Assembly: GCF_002332425.1 (NCBI RefSeq)
Contig: NZ_NRGS01000024.1
Coordinates: 1 to 48,842, forward strand
Direction of reading: 5' to 3'
DNA: 48,842 nt
DNA from: Brachybacterium alimentarium
Lineage (GTDB): Bacteria > Actinomycetota > Actinomycetes > Actinomycetales > Dermabacteraceae
Below the pieces are notes generated by a model. It made no database searches and was not told the origin of the DNA. It saw only the letters and a list, made by a program, of their open reading frames with translations. Position 1 is the first letter of the stretch; each line of letters starts with the position of its first letter. This document shows, piece after piece, positions 16,356-26,113 of this stretch. The position numbers were made by a program, and so were the translations under genes.

Positions 16356-17870
16356 TCATCTCCCGTCCGCTGAGTCCTGATCGGAGGGGGACGACGGGCT
16401 CTGGCGGTCCTGCGCGGGGGCCTGGCCGTCGCCGGTTCCGGCCGGACGGTCCGCGCCGTCAGGTCCGTCCTCGCGGCCGGTGCCGTCGGCCCCGTCGGAA
16501 CGGCGCCGACCCTGGAGCGGCGCGGTGGCACCCTCGGCCGCGAGACCCTCACGAGCCCCCGCAGGAAGCGGAGCCGGTGCGGTCTGCACACCCTGCGAGG
16601 TGGACGCATCGTCCGACGCGGCTGCGCCCTCCGACGCATCAGGAGCGTCCGACGCGGCTGTGCCCTCCGACGCGTCGCCGTCGTCCGAGGCGTCGGCACC
16701 CGCGGTGACGTGGGCGGGGCGATTGCCTCCGAGCGAGGCGAAGTGGTCTGCGGCGATCGTGTCCACGCCCAGCTCCGGGCTCGAGTCGCGGCCGACGAGG
16801 TACAGCAGGGTCGCGTTGACGAACGCGATCAGCGGGATCGCGAACAGAGCGCCGGGGATGCCGGCGATCATCGCGCCGCCGGCGACGCCGAGGAACACCG
16901 CGAGCGGATGCAGCTCGACGGCCTTGCCCATCAGGATCGGCTGCAGGATGTTGCTCTCGAGCTGCTGAACCACCAGCACGATGCCGAGCATGATCAGAGC
17001 GAAGATCCAGTTCTGCAGCACCAGGACGATGAGGATGGCGATCGCCCCCGAGGCGATCGCACCCACCAGCGGGACGAAGGAGAACAGGAAGACGAGCAGC
17101 CAGATCGGCACGGCATAGGAGCCGAGACCGAGGAAGACCATGCCTATCGCGATTCCCGTCGCATCGACCGCAGCGACCAGGATCTGGGTGCGGACGTAGG
17201 CCGACAGCGCCTTCCAGCCGCGACGGAACGCCTCATGGGTGGGGACGCGAGCCGCCGGGGGCAGCAGACCCACCGTCCAGCTCCAGATCGACGAACCGCT
17301 GGAGAGCAGGAAGAACAGGGTGAACAGCAGCACCACGACGCCGGTGGCGAGGTTGCCGAGGACCGCTGCGGTGCTGACGGCCGAGTTCAGCACCGTGTCC
17401 GCGTTGTCCTGCAGCTTGGCGAGGCCCTCGTCGATCGCCGAGTCGATCATCGGCGCATCGATCTGGAACGTCGTCGTCGCCCAGGTCATGACGGACTGGA
17501 AACCGGTGACGGCCTTGTCCTGGATGTCGGCCAACTGGGTGATCAGCTGCCGCCCCGCGAGGGTGAACATGCCCGAGATGACCAGGAGCAGCCCCAACAG
17601 CGCGATGCCGCTGGCCGCTGTGCGACCCAGGAACGTGTAGCGGGTCAGCAGCTTGACCACCGGAGTCAGCAGGCAGGCCAGCAGGACGGCCAGGAGCACC
17701 GGGATCACGATCGTCGTGACCTGTAGCAGACCCCACAGGAGCAGTGCGGCCGCGGCGACGATCACGATGATCCGCCATGACCAGGACGCAAGCCGTCGGA
17801 CCCCGAGCGGGATCTCCTCGACCTCCGGTGCGAGGCTCGGTGCCCGCGAGGTGGGGCTCAGCTTCGACAT
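16356..17870 (-). CDS. AI-2E family (PerM/TqsA-type) membrane transporter
   Basis: 504-residue polytopic membrane protein of the AI-2 exporter superfamily, whose members export varied small solutes or act as antiporters; the substrate is unknown here. Two helix pairs occur at about 35-115 (WRIIVIVAAAALLLWGLL… and ASGIALLGLLLVISGMF). A soluble loop follows at 115-195, then the conserved second half (YVRTQILVAAVDATGIAIGM, FLFSFVPLVGAIASG, QQLESNILQPILMGKAVELHPLAVFLGVAGG). The last ~140 residues are an Ala/Asp/Ser/Pro-rich tail with repeated SDAPDASEG/SDASTSQG, probably disordered and cytoplasmic. ATG 17870 follows AAGGA. A homologue occupies the corresponding place near xseAB in mycobacteria (Rv1101c, recalled). 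Confidence 0.9.
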   Translation of the reverse strand: MSKLSPTSRAPSLAPEVEEIPLGVRRLASWSWRIIVIVAAAALLLWGLLQVTTIVIPVLLAVLLACLLTPVVKLLTRYTFLGRTAASGIALLGLLLVISGMFTLAGRQLITQLADIQDKAVTGFQSVMTWATTTFQIDAPMIDSAIDEGLAKLQDNADTVLNSAVSTAAVLGNLATGVVVLLFTLFFLLSSGSSIWSWTVGLLPPAARVPTHEAFRRGWKALSAYVRTQILVAAVDATGIAIGMVFLGLGSYAVPIWLLVFLFSFVPLVGAIASGAIAILIVLVLQNWIFALIMLGIVLVVQQLESNILQPILMGKAVELHPLAVFLGVAGGAMIAGIPGALFAIPLIAFVNATLLYLVGRDSSPELGVDTIAADHFASLGGNRPAHVTAGADASDDGDASEGTAASDAPDASEGAAASDDASTSQGVQTAPAPLPAGAREGLAAEGATAPLQGRRRSDGADGTGREDGPDGADRPAGTGDGQAPAQDRQSPSSPSDQDSADGR

Positions 17871-18004
17871 GGGATTCCTTCCATCGGGCCAGTGCGGCTC
17901 TGCGCATCCTAATCGGCTCCGCCCCCTGGCGTGCAGGTCACCCATTCGACGAAGGTCGGGGGCCCCGTGACCGACCGATGGAGAGCGTGAGGTGCTCGTC
18001 TCGG

Positions 18005-18010
18005 TAGCGT
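18005..18010 (+). promoter_or_regulatory. Putative -10 element of a leaderless ABC ATPase transcript
   Basis: TAGCGT (TANNNT) lies six bases before ATG 18017, and no Shine-Dalgarno is seen. Confidence 0.45.
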
Positions 18011-18016
18011 GTTCCC

Positions 18017-18897
<881 letters not shown>

Positions 18898-18913
<16 letters not shown>

Positions 18914-20610
18914 GCAGCGAGCACGTCGCGACCGCCTCGGCGACGGACGTCCGCCACGGCGCGATCTCCCAGAAGTCCCTGGTCCGCCTGCTGCTGACGC
19001 TCAAGTGGACGCTGTGGAAGCGCTCCTACCGCAAGAACATCGGCAAGCTCATCGGCACCCTGATCGGGGTGCTGTACGGCCTCGGAGGCATGGTGGGCCT
19101 CGTCTTCGCCTTCCTCGGTGCCACGCTGTGGAGCGGCGAGGGCGACCTGTTCCCGATGATCATCCGCGGTCTCGGGGCGCTGACGGTGCTGGTGTGGTTC
19201 CTGCTCCCGGTGCTGGCCTTCGGTCTCGACGACACCCTGGACCCCCGTCGTTTCGCCCTGTATCCGCGCTCCGCCAAGGAGCTCCAGCCGGGCATGTTCG
19301 CCGCGGCCGCGCTGAGCCTGCCGAGCATCTTCACGGTGCTCGCCGTCGCGATCGCCACGGCCTTCGAGGTGCTGTGGCTGGTCGTGTTCGGCCAGGGTGC
19401 GGGTTGGATCGTCGCCGCCGTGGTGCTGCTGATCCCCGCCAACCTCGCCGGCATCGCCCTGTGCCTGCTGCTGCCGCGCGCCTGGTTCGCCCATTCGGCG
19501 AGCCGCGCCTCCTCCCGCAGCGGCCGCGAGATCGGCGGCATCATCGGCATGCTGGTCATGTTCGCCGCGATCTACGGCTTCTCGCTGAGCATGCAGAAGG
19601 TCGCGGAGATCGACGTCGACTTCGTGCAGCGCTGGCTGCCCGGGGTGGTGGACGTGCTGGCCTGGACACCCTTCGGCGCCTTCTTCGCGGTGCCGATGGA
19701 TCTCGCCGAGGGGCACGCGCTGCGGGCTCTGCTGCGCGCGGTGATCGGCATCGCCACGTTCGCAGTGATGTGGCAGTGGTGGCGTCGCTCGCTGGATGCC
19801 TCGCTCACCTCGGCCCTGACCGGTGATGCCTCCTCGGGCACCACCAAGGTCTCCTCCCTGGTGCCGCGGTTCGTGAAGCCCTCCGCTTTCGGCGCAGTGC
19901 TGGGGAAGTCGCTGCGCTACTGGCGGCGCGACACCCGCTATCTCGCCGCCGTCGGCATCTATCCGCTGATCATCGTGTTCTTCGTGGCGATGGGCCTGAT
20001 GCTCCCCGAGTCCCGCCCGATGATGCTCGCGATGACCGTGTTCATGTGCGGTCTCAGCGGCATCTCCCTGTGCAACGAGATCGGCTTCGACGGCCCGTCA
20101 GGCTGGGTGAACATCACCGCGAACCTGCCGGCGCGCGCGAACATGCTGGGGCGCGTCGCGGCCATCGCCGTGATCATGGTGCCCGCGGTGGTCGTGGTCA
20201 CCGTGGCGATGCCGCTGCTGTACGGCATGGGGCACCTGGTCCCGCTGGTGGTGCTGGCATCCCTGGGCACGATGATCACCGGATGGGGTGCCGCGGTCGC
20301 GGTCGCCGCGATCCTGCCCTATCCGGCCTCCTCCCCCGGCACCAACCCGATGAAGGACAAGTCCGCCTCGAGCGCGAATGCGATGCTCACCATGGCCATC
20401 GCCATGGCCGCGGTGTTCGTGCCGCAGATCCCGACGATCATCCTGGCGATCTGGGGACTCGTCGTGGGCAGCGAGATGCTGCTGCTGGTGGCCGGTCTGG
20501 TCTCGGTCGTCGTCGGTGTGGTCGCCTTCCTCGTCGGCCTCCGGCTCAGCGTGGTGCGGCTCCAGGCGCACTACCCCGACCTGTTCCAGAAGGTCCGCGA
20601 CTACCTGTGA
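18898..20610 (+). CDS. ABC transporter permease, large polytopic subunit
   Basis: 570-residue membrane protein with about 12 hydrophobic segments, including IGTLIGVLYGLGGMVGLVFA, LTVLVWFLLPVLAFG, AVVLLIPANLAGIALCLLL and a hydrophobic C-terminal end (LVSVVVGVVAFLVGLRLSVVRLQ). ATG 18898 lies inside the end of the ATPase gene. DTLDPRRFALYPRSAKELQPG between helices is typical of actinobacterial ABC permeases paired with such ATPases. A 10-bp stem hairpin follows. Substrate unknown. Confidence 0.87.
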
Positions 20611-20616
20611 GGCAGT

Positions 20617-20651
20617 GCCCGGCCGCTTGCGCATTCGACAGGCGGCCGGGC
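20617..20651 (+). terminator. Hairpin after the ABC permease gene
   Basis: GCCCGGCCGC (20617-20626) pairs perfectly with GCGGCCGGGC (20642-20651) across a 15-base loop, starting six bases after the permease stop codon. No T tract. Confidence 0.7.
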
Positions 20652-20784
20652 TTGCGATGGAGCAGCCGACCGGTCAGGACGCCCGATGGTCCGGCCGACG
20701 GGCGAACCGCCTGGCACGCGATCGCTCAGGCTCTCAGCCAGGCAGGCGGCAGGAAGTCGGCAGCCACGCATTCACCCGGTCACA

Positions 20785-20823
20785 CAGTCAGGCAGTCAGG
20801 CAGTCAGGCAGTCAGGCAGTCAG
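20785..20823. repeat. Octamer array CAGTCAGG over the rimI stop codon
   Basis: Four exact 8-bp units (20785-20816) plus a partial fifth. The rimI stop codon (TCA at 20812-20814) is in the fourth unit, so the final codons SLTA are encoded at the array edge. Slippage here would change the C-terminus. Confidence 0.93.
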
Positions 20824-21363
20824 TGAACGCTGCATGACCAGGGCATCGATGCGTCGGCCCCGGATCCGGTAGTAGCCGCGGCGACGGTCGATCTCCTGGT
20901 AGCCGGCCCGTGCATAGAAGGCTCGCGCGCGGTCGTTGTCCTCCCGCACCTCGAGCAGCATTCGCTCCGCCCCACCGCGCCGTGCCTGCTCCTCGCACCA
21001 GGCGAGGAGGGCGCGGCCGATTCCTGCTCCCTCGCGGCGGGTGCCGATGGTGTGCAGATCCGCCAGGTCGCCGGTGAGCATGATCCCGGCGTAGCCGAGC
21101 AGCTCGCCCGTCGCGTCGGCCCCCTGGGCGGCGACCACGTAGCGCCGGTCGGGATGCGCGATCTCCTCCGCCAGCTGGAACACGTTCCAGGCTTCGTCGG
21201 GGAACAGGTCGAGCTCGGCGACGGCGATCTCCTCGACGTCGGCGAGCGTCGCCGACCGCAGGGACCACTCCCCCGAGATCTGTCCGCCCGTGGGCGCCTC
21301 CCCGGGGCCCGAGGCGTCCGGGTCGTCGGCTCGGCGGCCGGGCTGCTGCGGTCGGATCGCCAT
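20812..21363 (-). CDS. rimI: Ribosomal-protein S18 alanine N-acetyltransferase RimI (GNAT family)
   Basis: GNAT acetyltransferase of 183 residues. The first ~30 residues are extra; the core carries LRSATLADVEEIAVAELDLFPDEAWNVFQL, IMLTGDLADLHTIGTRREGAGIGRALLAWCEEQARRGG (acetyl-CoA-binding R/Q-x-x-G-x-G/A region, here RREGAGIG) and LLEVREDNDRARAFYARAGYQEIDRRRGYYR, all typical of RimI. The start codon follows the tsaB stop after one base. The usual next gene, tsaD, is missing; an unrelated convergent ABC transporter lies there instead. The substrate (S18 or other) is inferred from family and operon. Confidence 0.9.
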   Translation of the reverse strand: MAIRPQQPGRRADDPDASGPGEAPTGGQISGEWSLRSATLADVEEIAVAELDLFPDEAWNVFQLAEEIAHPDRRYVVAAQGADATGELLGYAGIMLTGDLADLHTIGTRREGAGIGRALLAWCEEQARRGGAERMLLEVREDNDRARAFYARAGYQEIDRRRGYYRIRGRRIDALVMQRSLTA

Positions 21364-21364
21364 C

Positions 21365-22057
21365 TCAGCGGCCCAGCGCGCTCTTGCGAGCTGTGGGCTT
21401 CGCGGCGTCGGGCTCGCGCAGGTACATCGGTTCCGTGCTGGAGAGGTCGGTGCCCTGGGCGGTCAGCTGCGCGGCGGCGAGGATCAGATGCCCGGCGTCC
21501 GCATGCACCAGCTCGGCGGTCGCCGGGAGGAGCTCCGGGTAGAGCGCGGCGCCGGAGCCGACCAGCAGGTCGCAGGCCGCGAGCTCGTCCGCGATCGATG
21601 CGGGGGCGGCGACAGCGGGCTCCGCCTCGCGGGTCACGCGCCCGTCGGCGTCGCGGCGGTATCGCGCGAAGTACACCTCGCGCCGACGCGCATCGAGCGC
21701 CACGCCGACGCTCGCACTCTCGGTGCCGGCTCCGGCGAGCGCCTGATGGGCCAGGGCGTCCAGCGAGCTGAGCCCGTGCAGCGGCACGTCCAGGACGCTC
21801 GCGATGCTCCGCGCGACGACGAGCCCCACCCGCAGTCCGGTGAAGGGGCCCGGCCCGCGACCCACCACGATGCCGGTGAGGTCGCTGCGCTGCGCGCCGG
21901 CAGCGGCCATCGCCTCGTCGATCAGGGCCAGCAGCACCTCGTCGTGATGGCGGGAGCGTTCGTCCCCGCGCACAGCACGGATCGTCGGCTCGCCGTCGAC
22001 GGAGCCCGAGGCGACGGCGACGCTCACCGCACCGGAGGTGTCGATTCCCAGCAGCAT
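21365..22057 (-). CDS. tsaB: tRNA t6A37 threonylcarbamoyltransferase complex subunit TsaB
   Basis: 230-residue ASKHA-fold protein that dimerises with TsaD and is needed for N6-threonylcarbamoyladenosine formation on ANN-decoding tRNAs. It begins MLLGIDTSGAVSVAVASG. ERSRHHDEVLLALIDEA, IVVGRGPGPFTGLRVGLVVARSIASVLDVPLHGLSSLDALA and VALDARRREVYFARY are all present. The start overlaps the tsaE stop by one base (TGATG). Its partner gene tsaD is not in this window and must be elsewhere. Confidence 0.94.
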   Translation of the reverse strand: MLLGIDTSGAVSVAVASGSVDGEPTIRAVRGDERSRHHDEVLLALIDEAMAAAGAQRSDLTGIVVGRGPGPFTGLRVGLVVARSIASVLDVPLHGLSSLDALAHQALAGAGTESASVGVALDARRREVYFARYRRDADGRVTREAEPAVAAPASIADELAACDLLVGSGAALYPELLPATAELVHADAGHLILAAAQLTAQGTDLSSTEPMYLREPDAAKPTARKSALGR

Positions 22058-22623
22058 CAGCGGTTCTCCTCAGGGGTCGGGCTCTCCGTGAGACGCGCTC
22101 CCACGGGTGTCAGCGCGGCGGCCAGCTGGTCACGGGCGGCCTCGTCCCAGCGCTGTCCGCTCGGGGTGATCCGCAGGGTCCGGGGCTCGTCGGGATCGTC
22201 GGGGTCGTCGACCTGGTCGGGGCGCTCCAGCTCGAGCAGCAGATACGAGTCCACGAGGTGCTCGACGCGATCGCGGCCCCATTCGACGACGGTCACCGCC
22301 TGGTCGAGGTCGGCGTCGAGGTCGAGATCGTCGATGTCCCCTCCCCCACCGAGGCGGTAGGCGTCCACGTGCACGAGGGCGGGGCCGCCGGCGAGGCTGG
22401 GGTGCACGCGCTCGATGACGAAGGTCGGGGAGGCGACGGGGCCGCGCACGCCCAGGCCGTCCCCGAGGCCCTGGGTGAAGGTGGTCTTCCCGGCGCCCAG
22501 CGGACCGTCCATGACGAGCAGGTCACCGGCGCGGAGCACCGCGGCCAGGGCGACCGCGACAGCGCGCGTGCCGTCGGCGTCGACCGTGCGGATCTCGAGG
22601 GTGCCGTTCCCGCTCCCGGTCAT
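22057..22623 (-). CDS. tsaE: tRNA t6A37 biosynthesis ATPase TsaE
   Basis: P-loop ATPase that drives the TsaB-TsaD t6A complex. 188 residues with Walker A GPLGAGKTTFTQG (Lys46), SPTFVIERVH and LVHVDAYRL, followed by VTVVEWG. After the ~155-residue core there is an acidic Asp/Pro insertion (DQVDDPDDPDEPRT). Overlaps alr by four bases (ATGA) upstream and tsaB by one base downstream, indicating one translationally coupled mRNA. Confidence 0.94.
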   Translation of the reverse strand: MTGSGNGTLEIRTVDADGTRAVAVALAAVLRAGDLLVMDGPLGAGKTTFTQGLGDGLGVRGPVASPTFVIERVHPSLAGGPALVHVDAYRLGGGGDIDDLDLDADLDQAVTVVEWGRDRVEHLVDSYLLLELERPDQVDDPDDPDEPRTLRITPSGQRWDEAARDQLAAALTPVGARLTESPTPEENR

Positions 22624-23792
22624 GCGCGGACCTCCCGCGAGACCCGACCGGCGACGGAGGTGAGGATCTCGTAGGGGATGGTCCCGGCGGCGCGAGCCCA
22701 GTCATCGGCCGTGGTCGCCGCGGGCCCCGTAGGCGCTCCCTCGGCGTCGCCGAAGAGGAACACCTCGTCACCGGCACAGGCATCGGAGTCCGGGCCGAGG
22801 TCGATGACGATCTGATCCATGCTGATGCGGCCCACCTGCAGGGCACGGCTGTCCGCCGAGGCGGTGCGCACGAGCACCTCGCAGCGGTCGCTGGCCACGC
22901 GGTGCAGGCCGTCGGCGTAGCCGATGGGAACCAGGCCCAGTCGAGTGCGGCGGTCCGTGGTCCGGATCCGCCCGTAGCCGATGGTCGTCCCCTCCGGGAC
23001 CTCCTTGACCAGCGCGAGCCGGCTGGTGAGAGTCATCGCCGGGCGCAGCGGCACGTCGGTCGGCACCGGAGGGTAGCCGTACAGGGCGATCCCGGGACGC
23101 ACGAGGTCGCGGTGCAGATCGGGCCGGGTGAGCAGGGCTGCGGAGTTCGCGAGGTGCTGCAGCGGGATCGGCCCCACCTCCTCTTCGAGCGCCTCGCAGG
23201 CGGAGTCGAAGCGCGCGACCTCCTGATCGGTGGAGGGGTCCGACGGATCATCCGCATCGGTGAGATGGGTCCAGGCGGCGGCGATCTCGATGAAGTCGTC
23301 CTCGCGCATGGCCGCACCGATCTCGCGGACCTGCTCCGGGAGCACGCCGTTGCGTCCCATGCCGGTGTCGATCTTCAGGTGCACACGGGCACGGCGATCC
23401 GCCTGGCGGGCGGCGGCGGAGACCAGCTCGAGCATCGCGGAGGAGCCGACGGACACATTGATCCCCGAGCTGATCACCTCGGGGAGCACCGTCTCGGCCG
23501 TGTGCGGCTCGTACAGCCAGGTCAGGATGTTCACGTCGAGACCGGCGCGGGACAGTGCCAGGGCGCTGGCGGGATGGGCGACGCCCAGCCAGGTGGCGCC
23601 GCCCTCGAGGGCGGCGCGGGCCGCGGTGAGCATGCCGTGGCCGTAGCCGTCGGCCTTCACCACGGCCATCAGGGCGGTGTGCTCCTCGAGCAGCCCCGTC
23701 AGCGCACGCGTGTTCTGCGTGATCGCGGACGGGTCGATCACGGCCCGGTTGGGCACGTGCCGAGGGTCCTCGGCGGGGATCGGAATGGTCAT
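22620..23792 (-). CDS. alr: Alanine racemase Alr
   Basis: PLP enzyme converting L- to D-alanine for peptidoglycan. 390 residues: the N-terminal TIM barrel holds AVVKADGYGHG with PLP-binding Lys46, the middle HLKIDTGMGRNGV, and the C-terminal beta domain VPIGYADGLHRVAS with the catalytic Tyr, followed by VGRISMDQIVIDLG. All catalytic features are intact. It lies 13 bp after nnr and overlaps tsaE by four bases. Confidence 0.97.
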   Translation of the reverse strand: MTIPIPAEDPRHVPNRAVIDPSAITQNTRALTGLLEEHTALMAVVKADGYGHGMLTAARAALEGGATWLGVAHPASALALSRAGLDVNILTWLYEPHTAETVLPEVISSGINVSVGSSAMLELVSAAARQADRRARVHLKIDTGMGRNGVLPEQVREIGAAMREDDFIEIAAAWTHLTDADDPSDPSTDQEVARFDSACEALEEEVGPIPLQHLANSAALLTRPDLHRDLVRPGIALYGYPPVPTDVPLRPAMTLTSRLALVKEVPEGTTIGYGRIRTTDRRTRLGLVPIGYADGLHRVASDRCEVLVRTASADSRALQVGRISMDQIVIDLGPDSDACAGDEVFLFGDAEGAPTGPAATTADDWARAAGTIPYEILTSVAGRVSREVRA

Positions 23793-23805
23793 CGGGCTCC
23801 TTGGA

Positions 23806-25293
23806 TCACGACAGGGCGTCCGTCAGGATAGCCCCGAGCGCGGCCGGGAGGCGGTCGGCGACGTCCAGGGCGACCAGGGGCAGGCGGCCCCCGGAGGACG
23901 CGAGGAGGCCGGCGCGGCCGTGGAGGATCGCCGCGGCCGCCGCCGCATCGGGACCGTCCAGGCCCGCGGCGAGCAGGGTCCCGAGCGCTCCGGCGAGGAC
24001 GTCCCCCGTGCCGGCGGTGGCGAGCTGCGAGGTGGCGTCGTCCTGCGCCCGCAGCGGTCCGCCGTCGCCCGGGGCGATGAGCGTGATCGCCCCCTTGAGC
24101 AGCACGGTCGCGCCGGTCACGGCCGCGAGAGCGGGGGCGAGGTCGGCCCCGGGCAGACCGGGGTCCACGTCGAGCCGGGCGGCGATCCGCTCGGCCTCGC
24201 CGCGGTGCGGGGTGAGGACGACGTGCTGCCCGAAACGATGATCCGCCGTGAGGGCGTCGAGGCCTCCGGCGTCGATCACTCCGCGCTCGAGGTCGCCGCC
24301 CACCGCCAGGATGTCGACGCCGTCCCGGGTGCGAGGATCCTCACCCGACAGTCCGGGGCCGACGACGAGGGCCTGCGTGCGCCCGATCTCCTCGAGATCG
24401 ATATGCGTGCTCGGATGCCCGATCACTTCGGGGCGGGTATGCAGCACGAGGTCGAGGACCTCCTGAGGGGCGATGAGTCGCACCATCCCGGCGCCGGAGC
24501 GTGCGGCCCCGGAGGCGGCGAGCACGGCGGCACCGGGAAAGCGCGGACTGCCGGCGGCGATCGCGACCACCCCGCGCGTGTACTTGCTGGCCTCGCGCCC
24601 GGGATGCGGCCACAGCGCGGCGACGTCGGCGCTCTCCAGGCGCTGCACGGCGGGCTGCACCGGCAGCTGGTCCTCCACGCCGATGCCGACCAGGTGGAGG
24701 TCGCCCGCGAGCTCGGCGCCGCCGGGCAGCAGCAGCCCTGCCTTCACGGCCCCGAAGGTCACGGTCTCCACGGCCGGGAGCGCTCCGGACGCGGCGCGGC
24801 CGGTGGTCGCATCCACGAAACTGGGCAGGTCGACGGCGAGCACGGGGACGCCGCTGCGTCGCACCGTCTCGAGCAGCGGGGCGAGGCGTGCGGGGATCTC
24901 GGGGCGCCCTCCGAGGCCGACCATCGCGTCGAGCACCAGATCGGCGTCGGCGAGGCGCTCATGCAGATCCTCGGGGCCGAGATCGGAGAGGGCATGGACG
25001 GTGCCACCGGCAGCGCGGAGCGCATCCTCACCCTCGACATGCAGGTCGTCCCCGGTGGCGATCACGTCGATCCCTGTGCCCTCGCGACGCAGGATCGCCG
25101 CGGCGTGGAGAGCGTCGCCGCCGTTCGCTCCGCGCCCTGCGAGCACGAGCAGACGGGGCTCCTCCCGAGTGCGCAGGCGTTCCGCGATGCGCCCGGCGAG
25201 GGCACGGGCCGCACGCTGCATGAGAGCCTCACCGGCCGCGAGCAGCGGCTCCTCGGCAGAGCGGATGGCCTGGGCGGTGTATCCGGTGATCAT
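23806..25293 (-). CDS. nnr: Bifunctional NAD(P)H-hydrate epimerase/dehydratase Nnr
   Basis: Metabolite-repair enzyme of 495 residues with two fused domains. The N-terminal YjeF_N epimerase (about 1-215; LVLAGRGANGGDALHAA, LVLDAMVGLGGR) interconverts S- and R-NAD(P)HX. The C-terminal ribokinase-like ADP-dependent dehydratase (about 225-495; RFPGAAVLAASGAARSGAGMVRL, LTPHRGEAERIA, ATAGTGDVLAGALG) restores NAD(P)H. The start ATG 25293 overlaps the acpS stop by four bases. The position between acpS and alr is the conserved actinobacterial arrangement. Confidence 0.95.
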   Translation of the reverse strand: MITGYTAQAIRSAEEPLLAAGEALMQRAARALAGRIAERLRTREEPRLLVLAGRGANGGDALHAAAILRREGTGIDVIATGDDLHVEGEDALRAAGGTVHALSDLGPEDLHERLADADLVLDAMVGLGGRPEIPARLAPLLETVRRSGVPVLAVDLPSFVDATTGRAASGALPAVETVTFGAVKAGLLLPGGAELAGDLHLVGIGVEDQLPVQPAVQRLESADVAALWPHPGREASKYTRGVVAIAAGSPRFPGAAVLAASGAARSGAGMVRLIAPQEVLDLVLHTRPEVIGHPSTHIDLEEIGRTQALVVGPGLSGEDPRTRDGVDILAVGGDLERGVIDAGGLDALTADHRFGQHVVLTPHRGEAERIAARLDVDPGLPGADLAPALAAVTGATVLLKGAITLIAPGDGGPLRAQDDATSQLATAGTGDVLAGALGTLLAAGLDGPDAAAAAAILHGRAGLLASSGGRLPLVALDVADRLPAALGAILTDALS

Positions 25294-25895
25294 GACTCCC
25301 CCTCGTCGGCAGGTCCTTCGTCCGCAGATCCTGCGTCGGCGGATCCTTCATCGGTGGATCCTCCGTCCGCAGAACCGGTCGCGTCAGGTCGGGCTGCTCG
25401 CGTCGCGTCGAGCAGCCCGGGCCCGGCGAGCCCGGTCGGCGACGACCCTGCGGTGCCGGCACCGCGCTCGGCGACGACGATCGCCGTGGCGATGTGCCCG
25501 TCGTGCGAGAGCGACAGGTGCAGATGCTCCACGCCCGCTGCCTCGGCCGCGCGCAGGGTCGCCCCGCGCAGTCGCAGGAAAGGTCGGCGGACCGTCGTGC
25601 GCTCGACGGTGACGTCCTGCCAGGAGAAGTCCCCGGGGGCACCGAGCGCCTTGCCCACGGCCTCCTTCGCGGCAACGCGGGCGGCGCGGGAGGCGTCGGA
25701 GAGGTCACGCTCGCGCGGGGTGAACAGGCGCGCCAGCAGTGCCGGGGTGCGCTCGAGCATCGCCGACAGCCGCGGGATCTCCACGACGTCGATGCCCACG
25801 CCCACCACGGTGCCGTCCTCACGGGGCGCGAACGCCCGGCCCCCGAAGTCGTCATCGGGGCCGGGCATCGGCGTCGCGGTCGGGAAACTGCTCAT
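25290..25895 (-). CDS. acpS: Holo-[acyl-carrier-protein] synthase AcpS with repeat-encoded tail
   Basis: Transfers phosphopantetheine from CoA to acyl carrier protein. The core (about 29-150) has VVGVGIDVVEIPRL with the magnesium ligand Asp36, LFTPRERDLSDASRAARVAAKEAVGKALG with Glu78, and HLSLSHDGHIATAIVVAE. The family is normally ~120-130 residues; this protein has 201. About 28 extra residues precede the core, and a ~50-residue tail ends in repeated GSADE/GSTDE/GPADE made by a 15-bp DNA repeat. The start is ATG 25895; an internal ATG at codon 10 is possible. It probably serves primary metabolism; whether it also charges the NRPS carrier domains is unknown. Confidence 0.92.
   Translation of the reverse strand: MSSFPTATPMPGPDDDFGGRAFAPREDGTVVGVGIDVVEIPRLSAMLERTPALLARLFTPRERDLSDASRAARVAAKEAVGKALGAPGDFSWQDVTVERTTVRRPFLRLRGATLRAAEAAGVEHLHLSLSHDGHIATAIVVAERGAGTAGSSPTGLAGPGLLDATRAARPDATGSADGGSTDEGSADAGSADEGPADEGES
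25312..25371. repeat. 15-bp in-frame tandem repeat, 4 units, in acpS
   Basis: Units 25312-25326, 25327-25341, 25342-25356 and 25357-25371 share G(G/A)TCCT(T/G/C)C(G/A)TC. They give five-residue repeats in the acidic C-terminal tail of AcpS. Confidence 0.9.
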
Positions 25896-26113
25896 CCTCG
25901 CAGTATCACACTCGGACCAGGGAGTCGGTGAGAGCGCAGGTCACAGGCTCGTGCCCGCCGCTGCGAGCATCTCTGGCCGCCGGGCATCACTCGCGGCAGT
26001 CGCTTGCGGGCGTCGCTCGTGAGGGTCGCTCGTGAGGGTCGTTCGGGGAGCGTTCGTGAGAGCTGCTCCTGGGAGTCGCTCACGGACGCTCACTCAGGGT
26101 CGATCGCGATCGA
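25896..26113. repeat. Gap with degenerate GTCGCTCGTGAGG repeats
   Basis: 218 bp between glmS (3' end) and acpS (5' end). The half near glmS (about 25985-26100) consists of degenerate 10-15 bp units, most clearly GTCGCTCGTGAGG twice in succession near 26015-26040. No gene seen. Confidence 0.6.
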
